A DNA stretch of 64,000 bases, from assembly GCF_013820765.1 (NCBI RefSeq), contig NZ_JABJVM010000013.1, positions 20,637 through 84,636 on the forward strand, written 5' to 3'. Shown one piece after another: positions 55,642 to 64,000 of this stretch (positions within the stretch are counted from its first letter, which is position 1; every line of letters starts with the position of its first letter). The position numbers were made by a program, and so were the translations under genes. Below the pieces are notes generated by a model, which had not been told where the DNA came from, did no database searches, and saw nothing but the letters and a program-made list of their open reading frames with translations. This DNA comes from Paenilisteria rustica (GTDB lineage: Bacteria; Bacillota; Bacilli; Lactobacillales; Listeriaceae).

Positions 55642-56568
55642 ATGTTATTTGAACAAATAGCGGCTAATAAGCGTAAGACAGTGTTCATTGTTTTAGGATT
55701 CTTCATTTTTGTGATGCTGGTCGGATGTGCTATCGGGATTTTGGTTTACAATAATTACTTGAACGGTTTGATTATGGCGGCTGTGATTGGTGCTATTTAT
55801 ATCGCGATTATGATTTTTTCAAGTTCGAAAGTCGTTATGACGATGAACCGGGCGAAGGAAGTCACATCCAAAGATCAAGAACCAGTGCTTTGGGATACAG
55901 TGGAAAGTATGGCGATGGTAGCAGGAATTCCAATGCCAAAAGTATACATTGTGGAAGATCCAAGTCCGAACGCTTTTGCAACGGGGATTTCACCAGAGAA
56001 GGGCGCGGTCGCTGTCACACGAGGATTACTAGACAAGTTGGAGCGCTATGAACTAGAAGGTGTTATCGCACATGAAGTGGCGCATATTCGTAACTACGAT
56101 ATTCGACTTTCGACGATTGCAATCGCGCTCGTAGCAGTCGTTGCGATCTTGTCCGATTTAGCGATGCGGATGCTCTTCTGGGGTAGTATCACCGGCGGAA
56201 ACAACAATCGAAAAAGTAATGATAACAACGGCGGCGGTGGGGCACAAGCGATTATCTATATTGTCGCCCTCGTTTTCGTCATTTTAGCCCCGATTATTGC
56301 GACGGCGATACAGTTCGCACTTAGCCGTAACCGCGAATATTTGGCGGATGCAACGGCGATTGAGCTGACGCGGAACCCGACCGGTTTAGCCGATGCTTTG
56401 CGCAAAATTGGTGGCGACACGACCAAGATGAAACAGCCGAGTGCCGCCTCTGAATCGATTTACTTCACAACACCATCCAAAGGTGACAAGAAGAAAAAAG
56501 AGAAAGCTGGCCTATTTGATTCACATCCGCCAATTGCAAGCCGAATTGAGCGTTTAGAACATATGTAA
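55642..56568 (+). CDS. htpX: Membrane zinc protease HtpX
   Basis: 308 residues. The zinc motif HEVAH has H144, E145 and H148, with the third ligand E in NREYLADATA. Membrane segments flank it. Clears misfolded membrane proteins. AAAGGAAG is the ribosome site. It follows lemA after 23 bp and ends before a strong terminator. Confidence 0.95.
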   Translation: MLFEQIAANKRKTVFIVLGFFIFVMLVGCAIGILVYNNYLNGLIMAAVIGAIYIAIMIFSSSKVVMTMNRAKEVTSKDQEPVLWDTVESMAMVAGIPMPKVYIVEDPSPNAFATGISPEKGAVAVTRGLLDKLERYELEGVIAHEVAHIRNYDIRLSTIAIALVAVVAILSDLAMRMLFWGSITGGNNNRKSNDNNGGGGAQAIIYIVALVFVILAPIIATAIQFALSRNREYLADATAIELTRNPTGLADALRKIGGDTTKMKQPSAASESIYFTTPSKGDKKKKEKAGLFDSHPPIASRIERLEHM

Positions 56569-56579
56569 GCACTGATAAG

Positions 56580-56638
56580 AAAGACTAAGAATTAGCTATT
56601 GTCATGTCAAACTGGCGGCTAGTTCTTAGTCTTTTTTT
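56580..56638 (+). terminator. Terminator of lemA-htpX
   Basis: AAAGACTAAGAA (56580-56591) pairs with TTCTTAGTCTTT (56623-56634), then T. A second AT-rich dyad (AAAAGAATA/TATTCTTTT) lies at 56664-56684. Confidence 0.88.
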
Positions 56639-57011
56639 GTCTTTGTATTGAATATAAAAACATATAAAAGAATATTTATTCTTTTTGTTTTTTTCGGAAA
56701 GAGCAGATGTCATTTTCGTGAACAGTTATTTTTAGAGTAAAAAAAACCTCAGATTTTGCTGACGTACGCTACATTTTGCAAGTAAGATAGAAGTAGGAAC
56801 AGAAGAAACAAGGCAGATAATTTAAAATCAAAATAGAATGAATGAGGTGTTGGGAGAATTGCATTAATCTAAGGCATATGCATGACTAAATATTCTACAG
56901 TAAAGGAAAAGATGGTATTTAGGAAAAAGAAAACTAAAAATATTTTTATGAAATAAGGATGCACCACTAGTGCGACCAAAAAGAAAAAATTCGAATCAAA
57001 TAAAGGAGGAA
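56639..57011. other. Long leader region upstream of the giant surface gene, no gene seen
   Basis: About 370 bp, AT-rich. It holds an AT-rich dyad (56664-56684), a CACTAGTG palindrome near 56975, and AAGGAGG at 57003-57009. No convincing -35/-10 pair or known riboswitch is recognised. Confidence 0.4.
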
Positions 57012-57032
57012 ATGACTGCTCATCATAAATAA
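57012..57032 (+). other. Six-codon minicistron directly before the giant gene
   Basis: ATG at 57012 after AAAGGAGGA encodes MTAHHK and stops at TAA 57030-57032. The next base begins ATG 57033 of the large gene. The strong ribosome site therefore serves this short frame, not the large gene directly. Translational coupling is possible. Confidence 0.4.
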
Positions 57033-60000
57033 ATGATGCATAAAGTGGTTATAATTACAAACATGAAAAAGAAACTTGGATTAAAAATTTTATCAGTGGC
57101 AATGATTGCTGCCTTGATGGTACCGACTTCGCTCGGGAATATCATTACTTTTGCAGAAACGGCAGCACCAGCAGTAATAGGAAATACGGAACCGACTTTT
57201 GTACAGAAGAAAGAGTTTCAAATTAAGAAAGGGACAGAAGATGCTGAGGTTAGCGCTTCATCCGTTAATTTAACGAGTACTGGCCTTGATTTACATGGTG
57301 TAGTGAGTGGCGTACCTCAAGCGACTTATTTACGTTTTTCTGATGTAGAGTTGCCGGTCGATGCGAAAATATCAAACGCGTATCTCTCATTTACGACGCG
57401 TGATGCTTCCTCTGCAAGTCAATCTACAACGATTAATATAACAGGGGAGCTTGGAAGTCAAGCGGAATTCGCGAATACGGTGGCTTCTTTTACCAGTCGA
57501 ACATTTACGAACGCAGCGGTTAGCATGACGACCCCTGTGGTAGCAACGAATACGATTTTCAATACGACAGACATTACTTCTGTGTTAAATGAGATGCGAG
57601 CTAATTCGACTGAAATACAAAACTATGTATTCAAAATAGTGGGTAACAATGTGGGTTCCTTTGTGATGCGTTCTTATGATTCAAGCGCAGCGATGGCGCC
57701 GAAACTGATCGTAGAATATACATCACCATCCGCAGATTATACAGCGAAAATTAGCAGTACATCCGATGATGCTGAAGAGTACGGCGTGAACAATGCGATA
57801 GAGTTGAACACAGAAATGAAGATTGGCGGTTATACATCAACAACGCTAACACCTGCTAATAAAGACCTTTCTGCGTTCCGATTTACGAATGTAACGCTTC
57901 CAGAAAACGCAAAAATTGATGATGCTTATTTGGAATTTACGACGAAAGCTACGACGGCAAATCGGGTATCCAACATGTCGATTGCGGCGGAATTAGGTAA
58001 CCCAGTCGCTTATTCGACTGTTGCTGGAAATATCAGTGCGCGTCATTATACAGCGTCTACTATCCAATATCAGCAGCCCTCGTTTACGGTGGCAAATCAA
58101 GTCATTCGAACACCAAATCTTAAAAATATCATCGATGAAACACGTCTTATGGGATGGAGAAATGGCAATGCACTTGCATTCTGCGTGGATGGCGACAATT
58201 ATATCGGCACCATTTATCAAGGCGGCGCGACAGCTGCATACCAACCAAAACTCGTAATTAAATATTCATACAGTGAAAAGGATGCAGTCGGTGCAGATGT
58301 CATAAAAGAGCCAGCGAAGATGAAAAACCTTTTTATTAATGAGGTTGCGAGTATGGGAACAGATCTCCAAGCAGCAGGCTGGATTGAAATTTATAATAAC
58401 AATGATGTCCCTGTATTCTTTGAAAAAGATGTTTTCCTATCCGATGATGAGACTACATTAGGAAAATCAGCGTTGAAAAACCTCTACATTCCAGCAAAAG
58501 GATATCGTATTGTGAAAGCAGATGGAACGGATAACGATGCGGCGACTAATTTCACATTGGGAAATCGTGCAACAAAACTGTATTTATCTACAAAATATGA
58601 TGCTAGTTTTCATATTGTGGACTCGTTTGACGTTCGAAAAATGAATTTTAACGAGACGATTGGCCGTCTTAATGATGCCGCTGCGGATCTAGTGACTTTT
58701 AAACAGGGGACTTATGAGCGTTCAAACAACGATGCGACTCCGATTGTCACGGTTGAAGCTAGCCAGAAAACGGGATTTTATGCGAAAGCTTTTGACCTAA
58801 CACTCACGAGTGATGCGGTTAATACGATTAAATACACGACAGATGGATCGATTCCGAGCGAGACGAACGGAAAAACGTATACAACACCGATTACCATTGA
58901 TAAAAATACGACGGTTAAAGCATACGCCTATAACGCCAAACAAAATAGCGGCGTGCAAACCTTCACGTATTCGATTCGAGAAGATGCCGACAAAGTACCA
59001 CTAGCGAAAAAAGAATATAGCGTTAAAGCTGGAACCGATGACGCGGCGATATCCGCTTCATCTGTTAATTTAACGAGCACTGCGCTTAATTTACACGGAC
59101 TTCTGAACGCGGCGCCACAAGCTACATTTGTACGTTTTGCGAATGTTTCGATTCCAGCAGATGCTGTGATTACGAAAGCATATATTGCCTTTACAACACT
59201 CACAGCCTCAAGTGCGCCAACGAATTTGACGGTAGCAGGTGAAATGGGAAATGGCGATGCCTTCGCGTCCACAGTCGCTTCATTCGATAGCCGTAAACTG
59301 ACAAATTCTGTTGCTAAATCTACAACGCCAGATAAAGTAGCGGTCAATGATACTGTCAACACAGCTGATTTGACGCAAGTTATCGATGAAATGCGTGAAG
59401 CAACACCTGCTATGAAAAATCTCGTATTCAAAGTCGACGGCGACAAAACAGGGTCTTTCATCGCTCGTTCTTATGAATCAAGCGCTACAATGGCACCAAA
59501 ATTAGTACTAGAATACTACTCCGAAGATGGCGATTTTAATGGTCAAGTTGCGACGGCAAACGACGATGCAGAAGAATATGGCACAGCAAAATCAATCGAC
59601 CTAAACTCGAATTTAAGAATCGGCGGATACACATCAACTAATCTAACACCTAGTTACAAAGATATCTCAGCTTTCCGTTTTGGCAATGTCAGTATTCCAG
59701 AATCAGCAGAAATTGAAGATGCTTACCTAGAATTCACAACGTATGCAACGAATGCAGCAAAAGTAAGCTCCAATATGGAAGTTCGCTCCGAGCTTGGTAA
59801 TCCAGAAATCTACAAAAATCAAGCTGGAAACATCACATCGCGAGCTTACAGCAATTTGGTTGTGAAATACAATCAGCCAGCTTTTACAACAGGCAACCAA
59901 ATCGTGCGTACAGCTAATTTAAAAGATATTATTGACGAAAACCGTTTAACTGGTTGGAAAGACGGCCAATCGATGGCATTCCGCGTCGATGGCGATAACT

Positions 60001-63000
60001 ATATTGGGAGCGTCTATCAAGGTGGAAACGCAAGTGCCGCCCGTCTAATCATCAAATATAAAAACAATGGCATAGGTCCGAGCATCGAAGGCGCACTCAC
60101 AACACCAGATAAAATCAAAAACGTCTACATCAACGAGCTATCATCAGAAGGCACCGCGAACTCAAAAGAAGCGTGGGTCGAGCTATACAATGACAACGAT
60201 GTCCCTGTAATTTTAGACAAAGGGATGTATTTGACAGATAAAGCGAAAACGCTCGACAAATTCGAGTTTTCCAATCTGGTAATTCCCGCAAAAGGATACC
60301 GCGTCATGTACTCTGATAAAGCAACGGAACTCGGCAATAATCACTTAAATTTTGAAATCGGCGGTAGTGGGGATGTTATTTTATCGGCTAAAGTCGGCTC
60401 TGAATTTAAAACCGTAGACTCGATTAAATATACAAAACAAGCGTACAATCAGTCATTCGGACGTCAACCGGATGTGAGTAAGAACCTCACTTTATTCAGC
60501 TCAGATACGTTAGGAAAGTCGAATGATAACGGTCAGAAGAATTATGCTATACAATTCAGTAAAAATCGCGGTATGTATGATAATGGTTTTGACTTAAGCA
60601 TCACTTCTAAAGCTGGTATCACATTGAAATATACGCTAGATGGTAGCGAACCGAGCGCGACGAAAGGAACGATTTACACTGGGCCATTGACCATTAGCAA
60701 AACAACCGTTGTGAAAGTTTATGGGTATGATGCAATTGGGAATACGGGCGTACTTTCGAACACGTACATTTTGCGAGATAACTACAAAAATGAAGTGACA
60801 TCAGGCTCCCAGTGGCAGTATAAAACGACAATCACGAGTGATGAGTACGCTCAAGCCATTGACGATTTTCCTGTTGTATCCGTTACTGGTGATGCGGCTA
60901 ATCTAAATGGAACCACACACACACACGGCACATTTGAATATCTAGATTCCCATCTGGGTACTGGTGGAACGAATTATTTCAATTTTTCCGGTGCTAAAAA
61001 ATTCGGGCAAGCAAGTGTATCACAGTTCAACTCCGGCGTCGCTATTAAATTCCATCGTGATTTCAATGGCAAAAAAGCAAAATACAACTTTTTCGATGCC
61101 ATACCTGGCGAAGCATACCCTGTTGTAGGGAAGTTCAGCAAACTAGAGCTTAAAGAGGGGCAAGATGGTCCGCAGAATGACGTCTACAACCTCGGCTACA
61201 ACCGTTACGATGAAAAAGTAACCAATACGTTAGCCGAACAAATGCATAAAATCTTTTTACACGCCAATTACGTGCATTACTATTACAACGGTAAATATAT
61301 GGGTGTAAAAACGATGCGCGAAGATTTCAGCCAGAAAATGTTTGAGGAGTACTTCGGTGGTAGCGATGATGACTATACAAAAATTCGCTTCCAAGATGGC
61401 TATTTTGTGCCTGGCCATGTAGAAGAAGGCGATGGCGACACTGCTATTTTATCCAAAGTAAAAGCAGTAGCAGCAGCGAAAAACTTCCAAGAATTTAAAA
61501 ACTATGTCGATGTCGATGATTTAATCAAAACACAAATACTATTCATGTTTACTGATACCGAGCAAGAAGTAGACGCAGTCGTTTCCAACGATATTCTAAA
61601 CGGGAATGGCACGAAAATGAAGTTCAACATTAACGATACCGATGGCGCTTTTTATAATAATGGTGGAACTGGAACGAGCTCATCTGCCTTTGCGGGCGGT
61701 GGTGGAACGTATCGGTATAAATGGGCAGATGGCAACTCAAGACGTGGTGCTGGCGTTTTATTTGGGAATTTTTCAGGTGATAGTAGTACTGTCGCAACAG
61801 CTGGTAATCTTGAGTTCAAAACGCTCGTTAAAGACCAAGTTCTAAAACAAATCGGCCCAGCAAACGGTGATTTCGCAGGTGCAGCAGGCGCTCCATTATC
61901 TGTCGCAAATGTGAGACAACTGATCTTAGAAAACCAAAAACAAATTGACGCGGCGTACAAACTAGACGCAGCGTACATGGGTGCGAGAAAAACGATGTAT
62001 GCTGATTGGTTAGCGGCTCAAGTAAAAGTACAAGCCCAAGTCCCTGACCGCGTGAAATACAACCTAGAAATGTGGACAAAATACGGCATGGCGCATACAT
62101 TACAAAACGTTAATGTTGTACCAAGCGGCACGGGAGTTATTTTAGAAAATCCAAATGCTGGAACGGATGCTTATTACACAACTGACGGTACCGATCCAAT
62201 GGGAGCAGACGGTGTTGTATCAAGCAGAGCAACCAAATACACACCAGGAACAATTCTTGATGCAAAAGTAAAACTAACTGTCCGCGCTTTTAAAACAAAT
62301 AACTGGGGACCGATGATCGATAACGGTCTAGCCGCAGAACAAGCACAAAAAGAAGACGCAGCAACCAAAGCCGTGCAAGCCCTTTTTACAAATGACGATA
62401 CAACATCAGGGTCACTCAAAAAAGAAACGAATCAAAAAGCGATCGATGTAGCCCAAAAAGCAGTAGACGCTGTAGCGGATGTTGCAACGAGATATGATTT
62501 ACAAAATAATTTGGATAAAGCAAAAGAACTATTAGCAAACAGAGGAAAAACGTCGGGAACCATCACAACAAACGACTTTATCATTGGCACAGACAGCTAC
62601 GTCAAAGGTACGTATACTGGTGATGTCGCAAAAATCGCTTTAGAAATAAACGGTACACTGCAACAAATCATCAACGCAACTGGCTCCCCGTACCAATATT
62701 ACGCAAAAGGTAAAATCAGTGCGCCGACCGACGAAGTCAACATGATTGGCTACGATAAAGACGGTAACGAGCTACAAAAAACAAAAGTAAACGTGCAAAA
62801 ACCAACAGTTGGACAATTCACCGTGAACTCGTTCTATCTTGGTAAAGACAACTACGTAACAGGACAATTTTCCGGCGATGTGGCTAAAATCAGTTTGACA
62901 GTTAATAATATAGAAGGCACGAGAATCAGTGTAAGTTCGCCAGACTTTAAGTATTATGCAAATAACGTGATTCGCAATCTCAATGATAACGGCCAACTGA

Positions 63001-63578
63001 CAGCTTACGATAATGTTGGCAAAATCCTAGACACAAAAAAAGTCACCATCCTAAACGGTATCAGCCTTCCAGGAAAAATCGATACTGTCGCGCCATTTAA
63101 GATTGGTAAAGATAGCTATGTAACAGGTACATTCACAGGAGATATCGTAAAAGTGGAATTGCAAATAAACAAGGTGCCACTTCAACGTATCAATGTCACT
63201 GATGGCACAATCAAATATTATGCAAAAACCAACATCACAAAAGTGACTGATATTATCGAGCTTGTTGGTTATAACACAGCTGGCAACGTCATTAGCACAA
63301 AAGTGGTACCGGTAACTTCTTCAAATGGCAACGTAACGGTGAATTCTTTCCAGATTGGTACTGATAGTTACGTCAAAGGTCAGTTCTCCGGTGATGTAGC
63401 AAGAATCAGTCTTACCGTTAATAATGTAAAACAAACAACCATCAACGTGCCAACAACAGGACCAGACTTCCAATACTACGCAAAAACCGTCATTAAGAAC
63501 CGGACAGACATCGTTTCACTGACAGCATATGATGTGCTAGGTGGCGAGATTCAGACGGTGAGTGTGCTAATTCTTTAA
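57033..63578 (+). CDS. Giant secreted CotH/lamin-tail/DNRLRE-domain protein with Ig-like repeats
   Basis: 2181 residues from ATG 57033, or 2171 from ATG 57063 (MKKKLGLK), which better fits a signal peptide start. In the second numbering: signal to about 35; two DNRLRE-like domains (49-220, 225-401), a lamin-tail domain (420-556) and a chitobiase-type C-terminal sandwich (568-640). The same four-domain block repeats at about 648-1240. A CotH-like domain (about 1246-1533, with MKFNINDTDGAF) follows, then a third sandwich, a helical linker, and four 80-residue Ig-like repeats (1837-2171; each begins IGTDSYVKG-like). No LPXTG, LysM or GW anchor is seen. CotH proteins can phosphorylate proteins; activity here is not shown. 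Confidence 0.88.
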   Translation: MMHKVVIITNMKKKLGLKILSVAMIAALMVPTSLGNIITFAETAAPAVIGNTEPTFVQKKEFQIKKGTEDAEVSASSVNLTSTGLDLHGVVSGVPQATYLRFSDVELPVDAKISNAYLSFTTRDASSASQSTTINITGELGSQAEFANTVASFTSRTFTNAAVSMTTPVVATNTIFNTTDITSVLNEMRANSTEIQNYVFKIVGNNVGSFVMRSYDSSAAMAPKLIVEYTSPSADYTAKISSTSDDAEEYGVNNAIELNTEMKIGGYTSTTLTPANKDLSAFRFTNVTLPENAKIDDAYLEFTTKATTANRVSNMSIAAELGNPVAYSTVAGNISARHYTASTIQYQQPSFTVANQVIRTPNLKNIIDETRLMGWRNGNALAFCVDGDNYIGTIYQGGATAAYQPKLVIKYSYSEKDAVGADVIKEPAKMKNLFINEVASMGTDLQAAGWIEIYNNNDVPVFFEKDVFLSDDETTLGKSALKNLYIPAKGYRIVKADGTDNDAATNFTLGNRATKLYLSTKYDASFHIVDSFDVRKMNFNETIGRLNDAAADLVTFKQGTYERSNNDATPIVTVEASQKTGFYAKAFDLTLTSDAVNTIKYTTDGSIPSETNGKTYTTPITIDKNTTVKAYAYNAKQNSGVQTFTYSIREDADKVPLAKKEYSVKAGTDDAAISASSVNLTSTALNLHGLLNAAPQATFVRFANVSIPADAVITKAYIAFTTLTASSAPTNLTVAGEMGNGDAFASTVASFDSRKLTNSVAKSTTPDKVAVNDTVNTADLTQVIDEMREATPAMKNLVFKVDGDKTGSFIARSYESSATMAPKLVLEYYSEDGDFNGQVATANDDAEEYGTAKSIDLNSNLRIGGYTSTNLTPSYKDISAFRFGNVSIPESAEIEDAYLEFTTYATNAAKVSSNMEVRSELGNPEIYKNQAGNITSRAYSNLVVKYNQPAFTTGNQIVRTANLKDIIDENRLTGWKDGQSMAFRVDGDNYIGSVYQGGNASAARLIIKYKNNGIGPSIEGALTTPDKIKNVYINELSSEGTANSKEAWVELYNDNDVPVILDKGMYLTDKAKTLDKFEFSNLVIPAKGYRVMYSDKATELGNNHLNFEIGGSGDVILSAKVGSEFKTVDSIKYTKQAYNQSFGRQPDVSKNLTLFSSDTLGKSNDNGQKNYAIQFSKNRGMYDNGFDLSITSKAGITLKYTLDGSEPSATKGTIYTGPLTISKTTVVKVYGYDAIGNTGVLSNTYILRDNYKNEVTSGSQWQYKTTITSDEYAQAIDDFPVVSVTGDAANLNGTTHTHGTFEYLDSHLGTGGTNYFNFSGAKKFGQASVSQFNSGVAIKFHRDFNGKKAKYNFFDAIPGEAYPVVGKFSKLELKEGQDGPQNDVYNLGYNRYDEKVTNTLAEQMHKIFLHANYVHYYYNGKYMGVKTMREDFSQKMFEEYFGGSDDDYTKIRFQDGYFVPGHVEEGDGDTAILSKVKAVAAAKNFQEFKNYVDVDDLIKTQILFMFTDTEQEVDAVVSNDILNGNGTKMKFNINDTDGAFYNNGGTGTSSSAFAGGGGTYRYKWADGNSRRGAGVLFGNFSGDSSTVATAGNLEFKTLVKDQVLKQIGPANGDFAGAAGAPLSVANVRQLILENQKQIDAAYKLDAAYMGARKTMYADWLAAQVKVQAQVPDRVKYNLEMWTKYGMAHTLQNVNVVPSGTGVILENPNAGTDAYYTTDGTDPMGADGVVSSRATKYTPGTILDAKVKLTVRAFKTNNWGPMIDNGLAAEQAQKEDAATKAVQALFTNDDTTSGSLKKETNQKAIDVAQKAVDAVADVATRYDLQNNLDKAKELLANRGKTSGTITTNDFIIGTDSYVKGTYTGDVAKIALEINGTLQQIINATGSPYQYYAKGKISAPTDEVNMIGYDKDGNELQKTKVNVQKPTVGQFTVNSFYLGKDNYVTGQFSGDVAKISLTVNNIEGTRISVSSPDFKYYANNVIRNLNDNGQLTAYDNVGKILDTKKVTILNGISLPGKIDTVAPFKIGKDSYVTGTFTGDIVKVELQINKVPLQRINVTDGTIKYYAKTNITKVTDIIELVGYNTAGNVISTKVVPVTSSNGNVTVNSFQIGTDSYVKGQFSGDVARISLTVNNVKQTTINVPTTGPDFQYYAKTVIKNRTDIVSLTAYDVLGGEIQTVSVLIL
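57207..60780. repeat. Tandem duplication of a ~590-residue four-domain block within the giant gene
   Basis: Block 1 runs about 57207-58980 and block 2 about 59005-60780. Each has DNRLRE, DNRLRE, lamin tail, sandwich. Anchors repeat, for example KKEFQIKKGTEDAEVSASS versus KKEYSVKAGTDDAAISASS and ATYLRFSDVELP versus ATFVRFANVSIP. The copies have diverged in protein, so the event is old. Confidence 0.85.
62570..63575 (+). repeat. Four ~250-bp Ig-like repeats at the 3' end of the giant gene
   Basis: Repeat starts are near 62572, 62818, 63091 and 63334. Each has an I/LGxDxYVxG start, a GDVAKI/GDIVKV core, a QYYAK/KYYAK segment and an end like ITAYDxxGxxL. Confidence 0.85.
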
Positions 63579-63589
63579 AAGCTAAGCAT

Positions 63590-63640
63590 AAAGCTGAGAG
63601 ATAACTACTCTAATGAGTAGCTTACCTCTCAGCTTTTTTT
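63590..63640 (+). terminator. Terminator of the giant gene
   Basis: AAAGCTGAGAG (63590-63600) pairs with CTCTCAGCTTT (63626-63636). An inner CTACTC/GAGTAG hairpin (63605-63620) sits in the loop. Seven T follow. Confidence 0.93.
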
Positions 63641-63692
63641 GTAGATATGTCGTATACGAAATTGCAAGAAATCCTATCTTATAGTTTACAAC

Positions 63693-63796
63693 AAAAAAAC
63701 GACCAGCTAGGGGAGGCTGGTCGAAAAAAGGAGTTTGTTAAGGGACACCACAATTAGAAAAAGGGGGGTAAAACTAATTGCTGTCCTTGCTTTACA
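63693..63796 (-). ncRNA. Candidate C-rich regulatory small RNA resembling the LhrC family
   Basis: Read on the minus strand, about 104 nt. The first hairpin pairs GGACA plus CAATTAG with CTAATTG plus TGTCC; its loop is TTTTACCCCCCTTTTT. A single-stranded stretch with CTCC follows. The last hairpin CGACCAGC/GCTGGTCG (63700-63723) has a CTCCCCTA loop and seven T. Three exposed CU-rich motifs in this order are the layout known for Listeria LhrC RNAs. No open frame is seen. The family link is inferred from structure. Confidence 0.65.
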
Positions 63797-63802
63797 TTCT
63801 CT

Positions 63803-63830
63803 ATAATAAAGCATATGCATGAAATTCCAA
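63803..63830 (-). promoter_or_regulatory. Promoter of the candidate small RNA
   Basis: On the minus strand TTGGAA (63825-63830), a 16-bp spacer and TATTAT (63803-63808). The start would fall near 63796. Confidence 0.65.
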
Positions 63831-63876
63831 CATTATTTTGATGAAAGTTTGATTAGAATTTTGGACAGAGAAAAAA

Positions 63877-64000
63877 GGTTCTATAATAAATGTTGGGGTA
63901 GAAATTAATCTGCCTCAACATTTTTTTGTTCTCATTTCAAGACAAAAAAATACACAGTAATATCAACATCCGTTAAGATAAAAGTGACGAAACCCAATCC
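63877..64000 (+). mobile_element. 5' end of an ISL3-family insertion sequence, continues beyond the window
   Basis: It starts with GGTTCTATAATAAATGTTGG. These 124 bp match, with few differences, the reverse complement of the upstream end of the decayed element near 38290-38413. The transposase start should lie just past base 64000. It entered about 46 bp upstream of the small RNA promoter. Confidence 0.85.

Overview
The window looks like chromosome from Listeria in the broad sense (family Listeriaceae, Bacillota). The order hemY-acpS-alr-mazEF-rsbRSTUVW-sigB-rsbX is the Listeria SigB neighbourhood. The RsbR and RsbS phospho-acceptors fall at the positions I recall for Listeria (T175, T209; S56). 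A 53-residue Lmo0937-like membrane peptide and a LytR/TagO pair also fit. Several accessory clusters suggest a species other than L. monocytogenes, but the exact species cannot be read from the sequence. Layout: 0-12 kb is core (heme synthesis, lipid and wall precursors, the MazEF toxin-antitoxin, the SigB stress module, tex, a SprT-like protein). 12.3-14.6 kb is an AT-rich RloA/RloB-type pair, probably phage defence, lying between a perfect terminator and tRNA-Asn/tRNA-Ser. 15-21.6 kb is a leftward wall-sugar operon (PTS EIIC, small membrane protein, AnmK, MupG) divergent from an LPXTG glycosidase-like surface protein. tRNA-Glu and tRNA-Leu follow. 22.9-30.3 kb is a catabolic operon for an unidentified amino-sugar acid or related compound: PRD regulator, COG3964 amidohydrolase, four poorly understood transport-like proteins (SFCGS/DUF2620, DUF4312, DUF4311, DUF4310), DgaE and DagF. 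30.9-38.4 kb is accessory: a secreted protein, a lipoprotein, a ThrE-like exporter, MarR plus an oxidoreductase, the Lmo0937-like peptide, a 5'-truncated polymorphic toxin with its immunity gene, and a decayed ISL3-type element. 38.4-39.8 kb has a PAP2 phosphatase and an esterase. 40.1-49.1 kb is one rightward operon with a strong SigB-type promoter: membrane-anchored MsrAB, a two-component system, a YnjBCD-type ABC transporter with its permease split in two, a YnjF-like phosphatidyltransferase, a MerA-like flavoprotein and a TVP38 membrane protein. 49.2-56.6 kb has a double-DM13 lipoprotein, DoxX, LytR, TagO, a U32 pair (TrhP1/P2), LemA and HtpX. 57-63.6 kb encodes a 2.2-kresidue secreted CotH/lamin-tail protein with a large internal duplication. 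The right end holds a leftward, C-rich candidate small RNA shaped like the LhrC family, and the first 124 bp of an ISL3-type element matching the decayed one at 38 kb. How it fits together: the SigB module at 4.4-9.3 kb probably controls at least its own rsbV-X part (promoter at 7066) and the msrAB operon (promoter at 40027), and perhaps the Lmo0937-like gene (35767). Wall metabolism recurs throughout (alr, AnmK/MupG, TagO, LytR). All functions are read from sequence by recognition; no database search was run.
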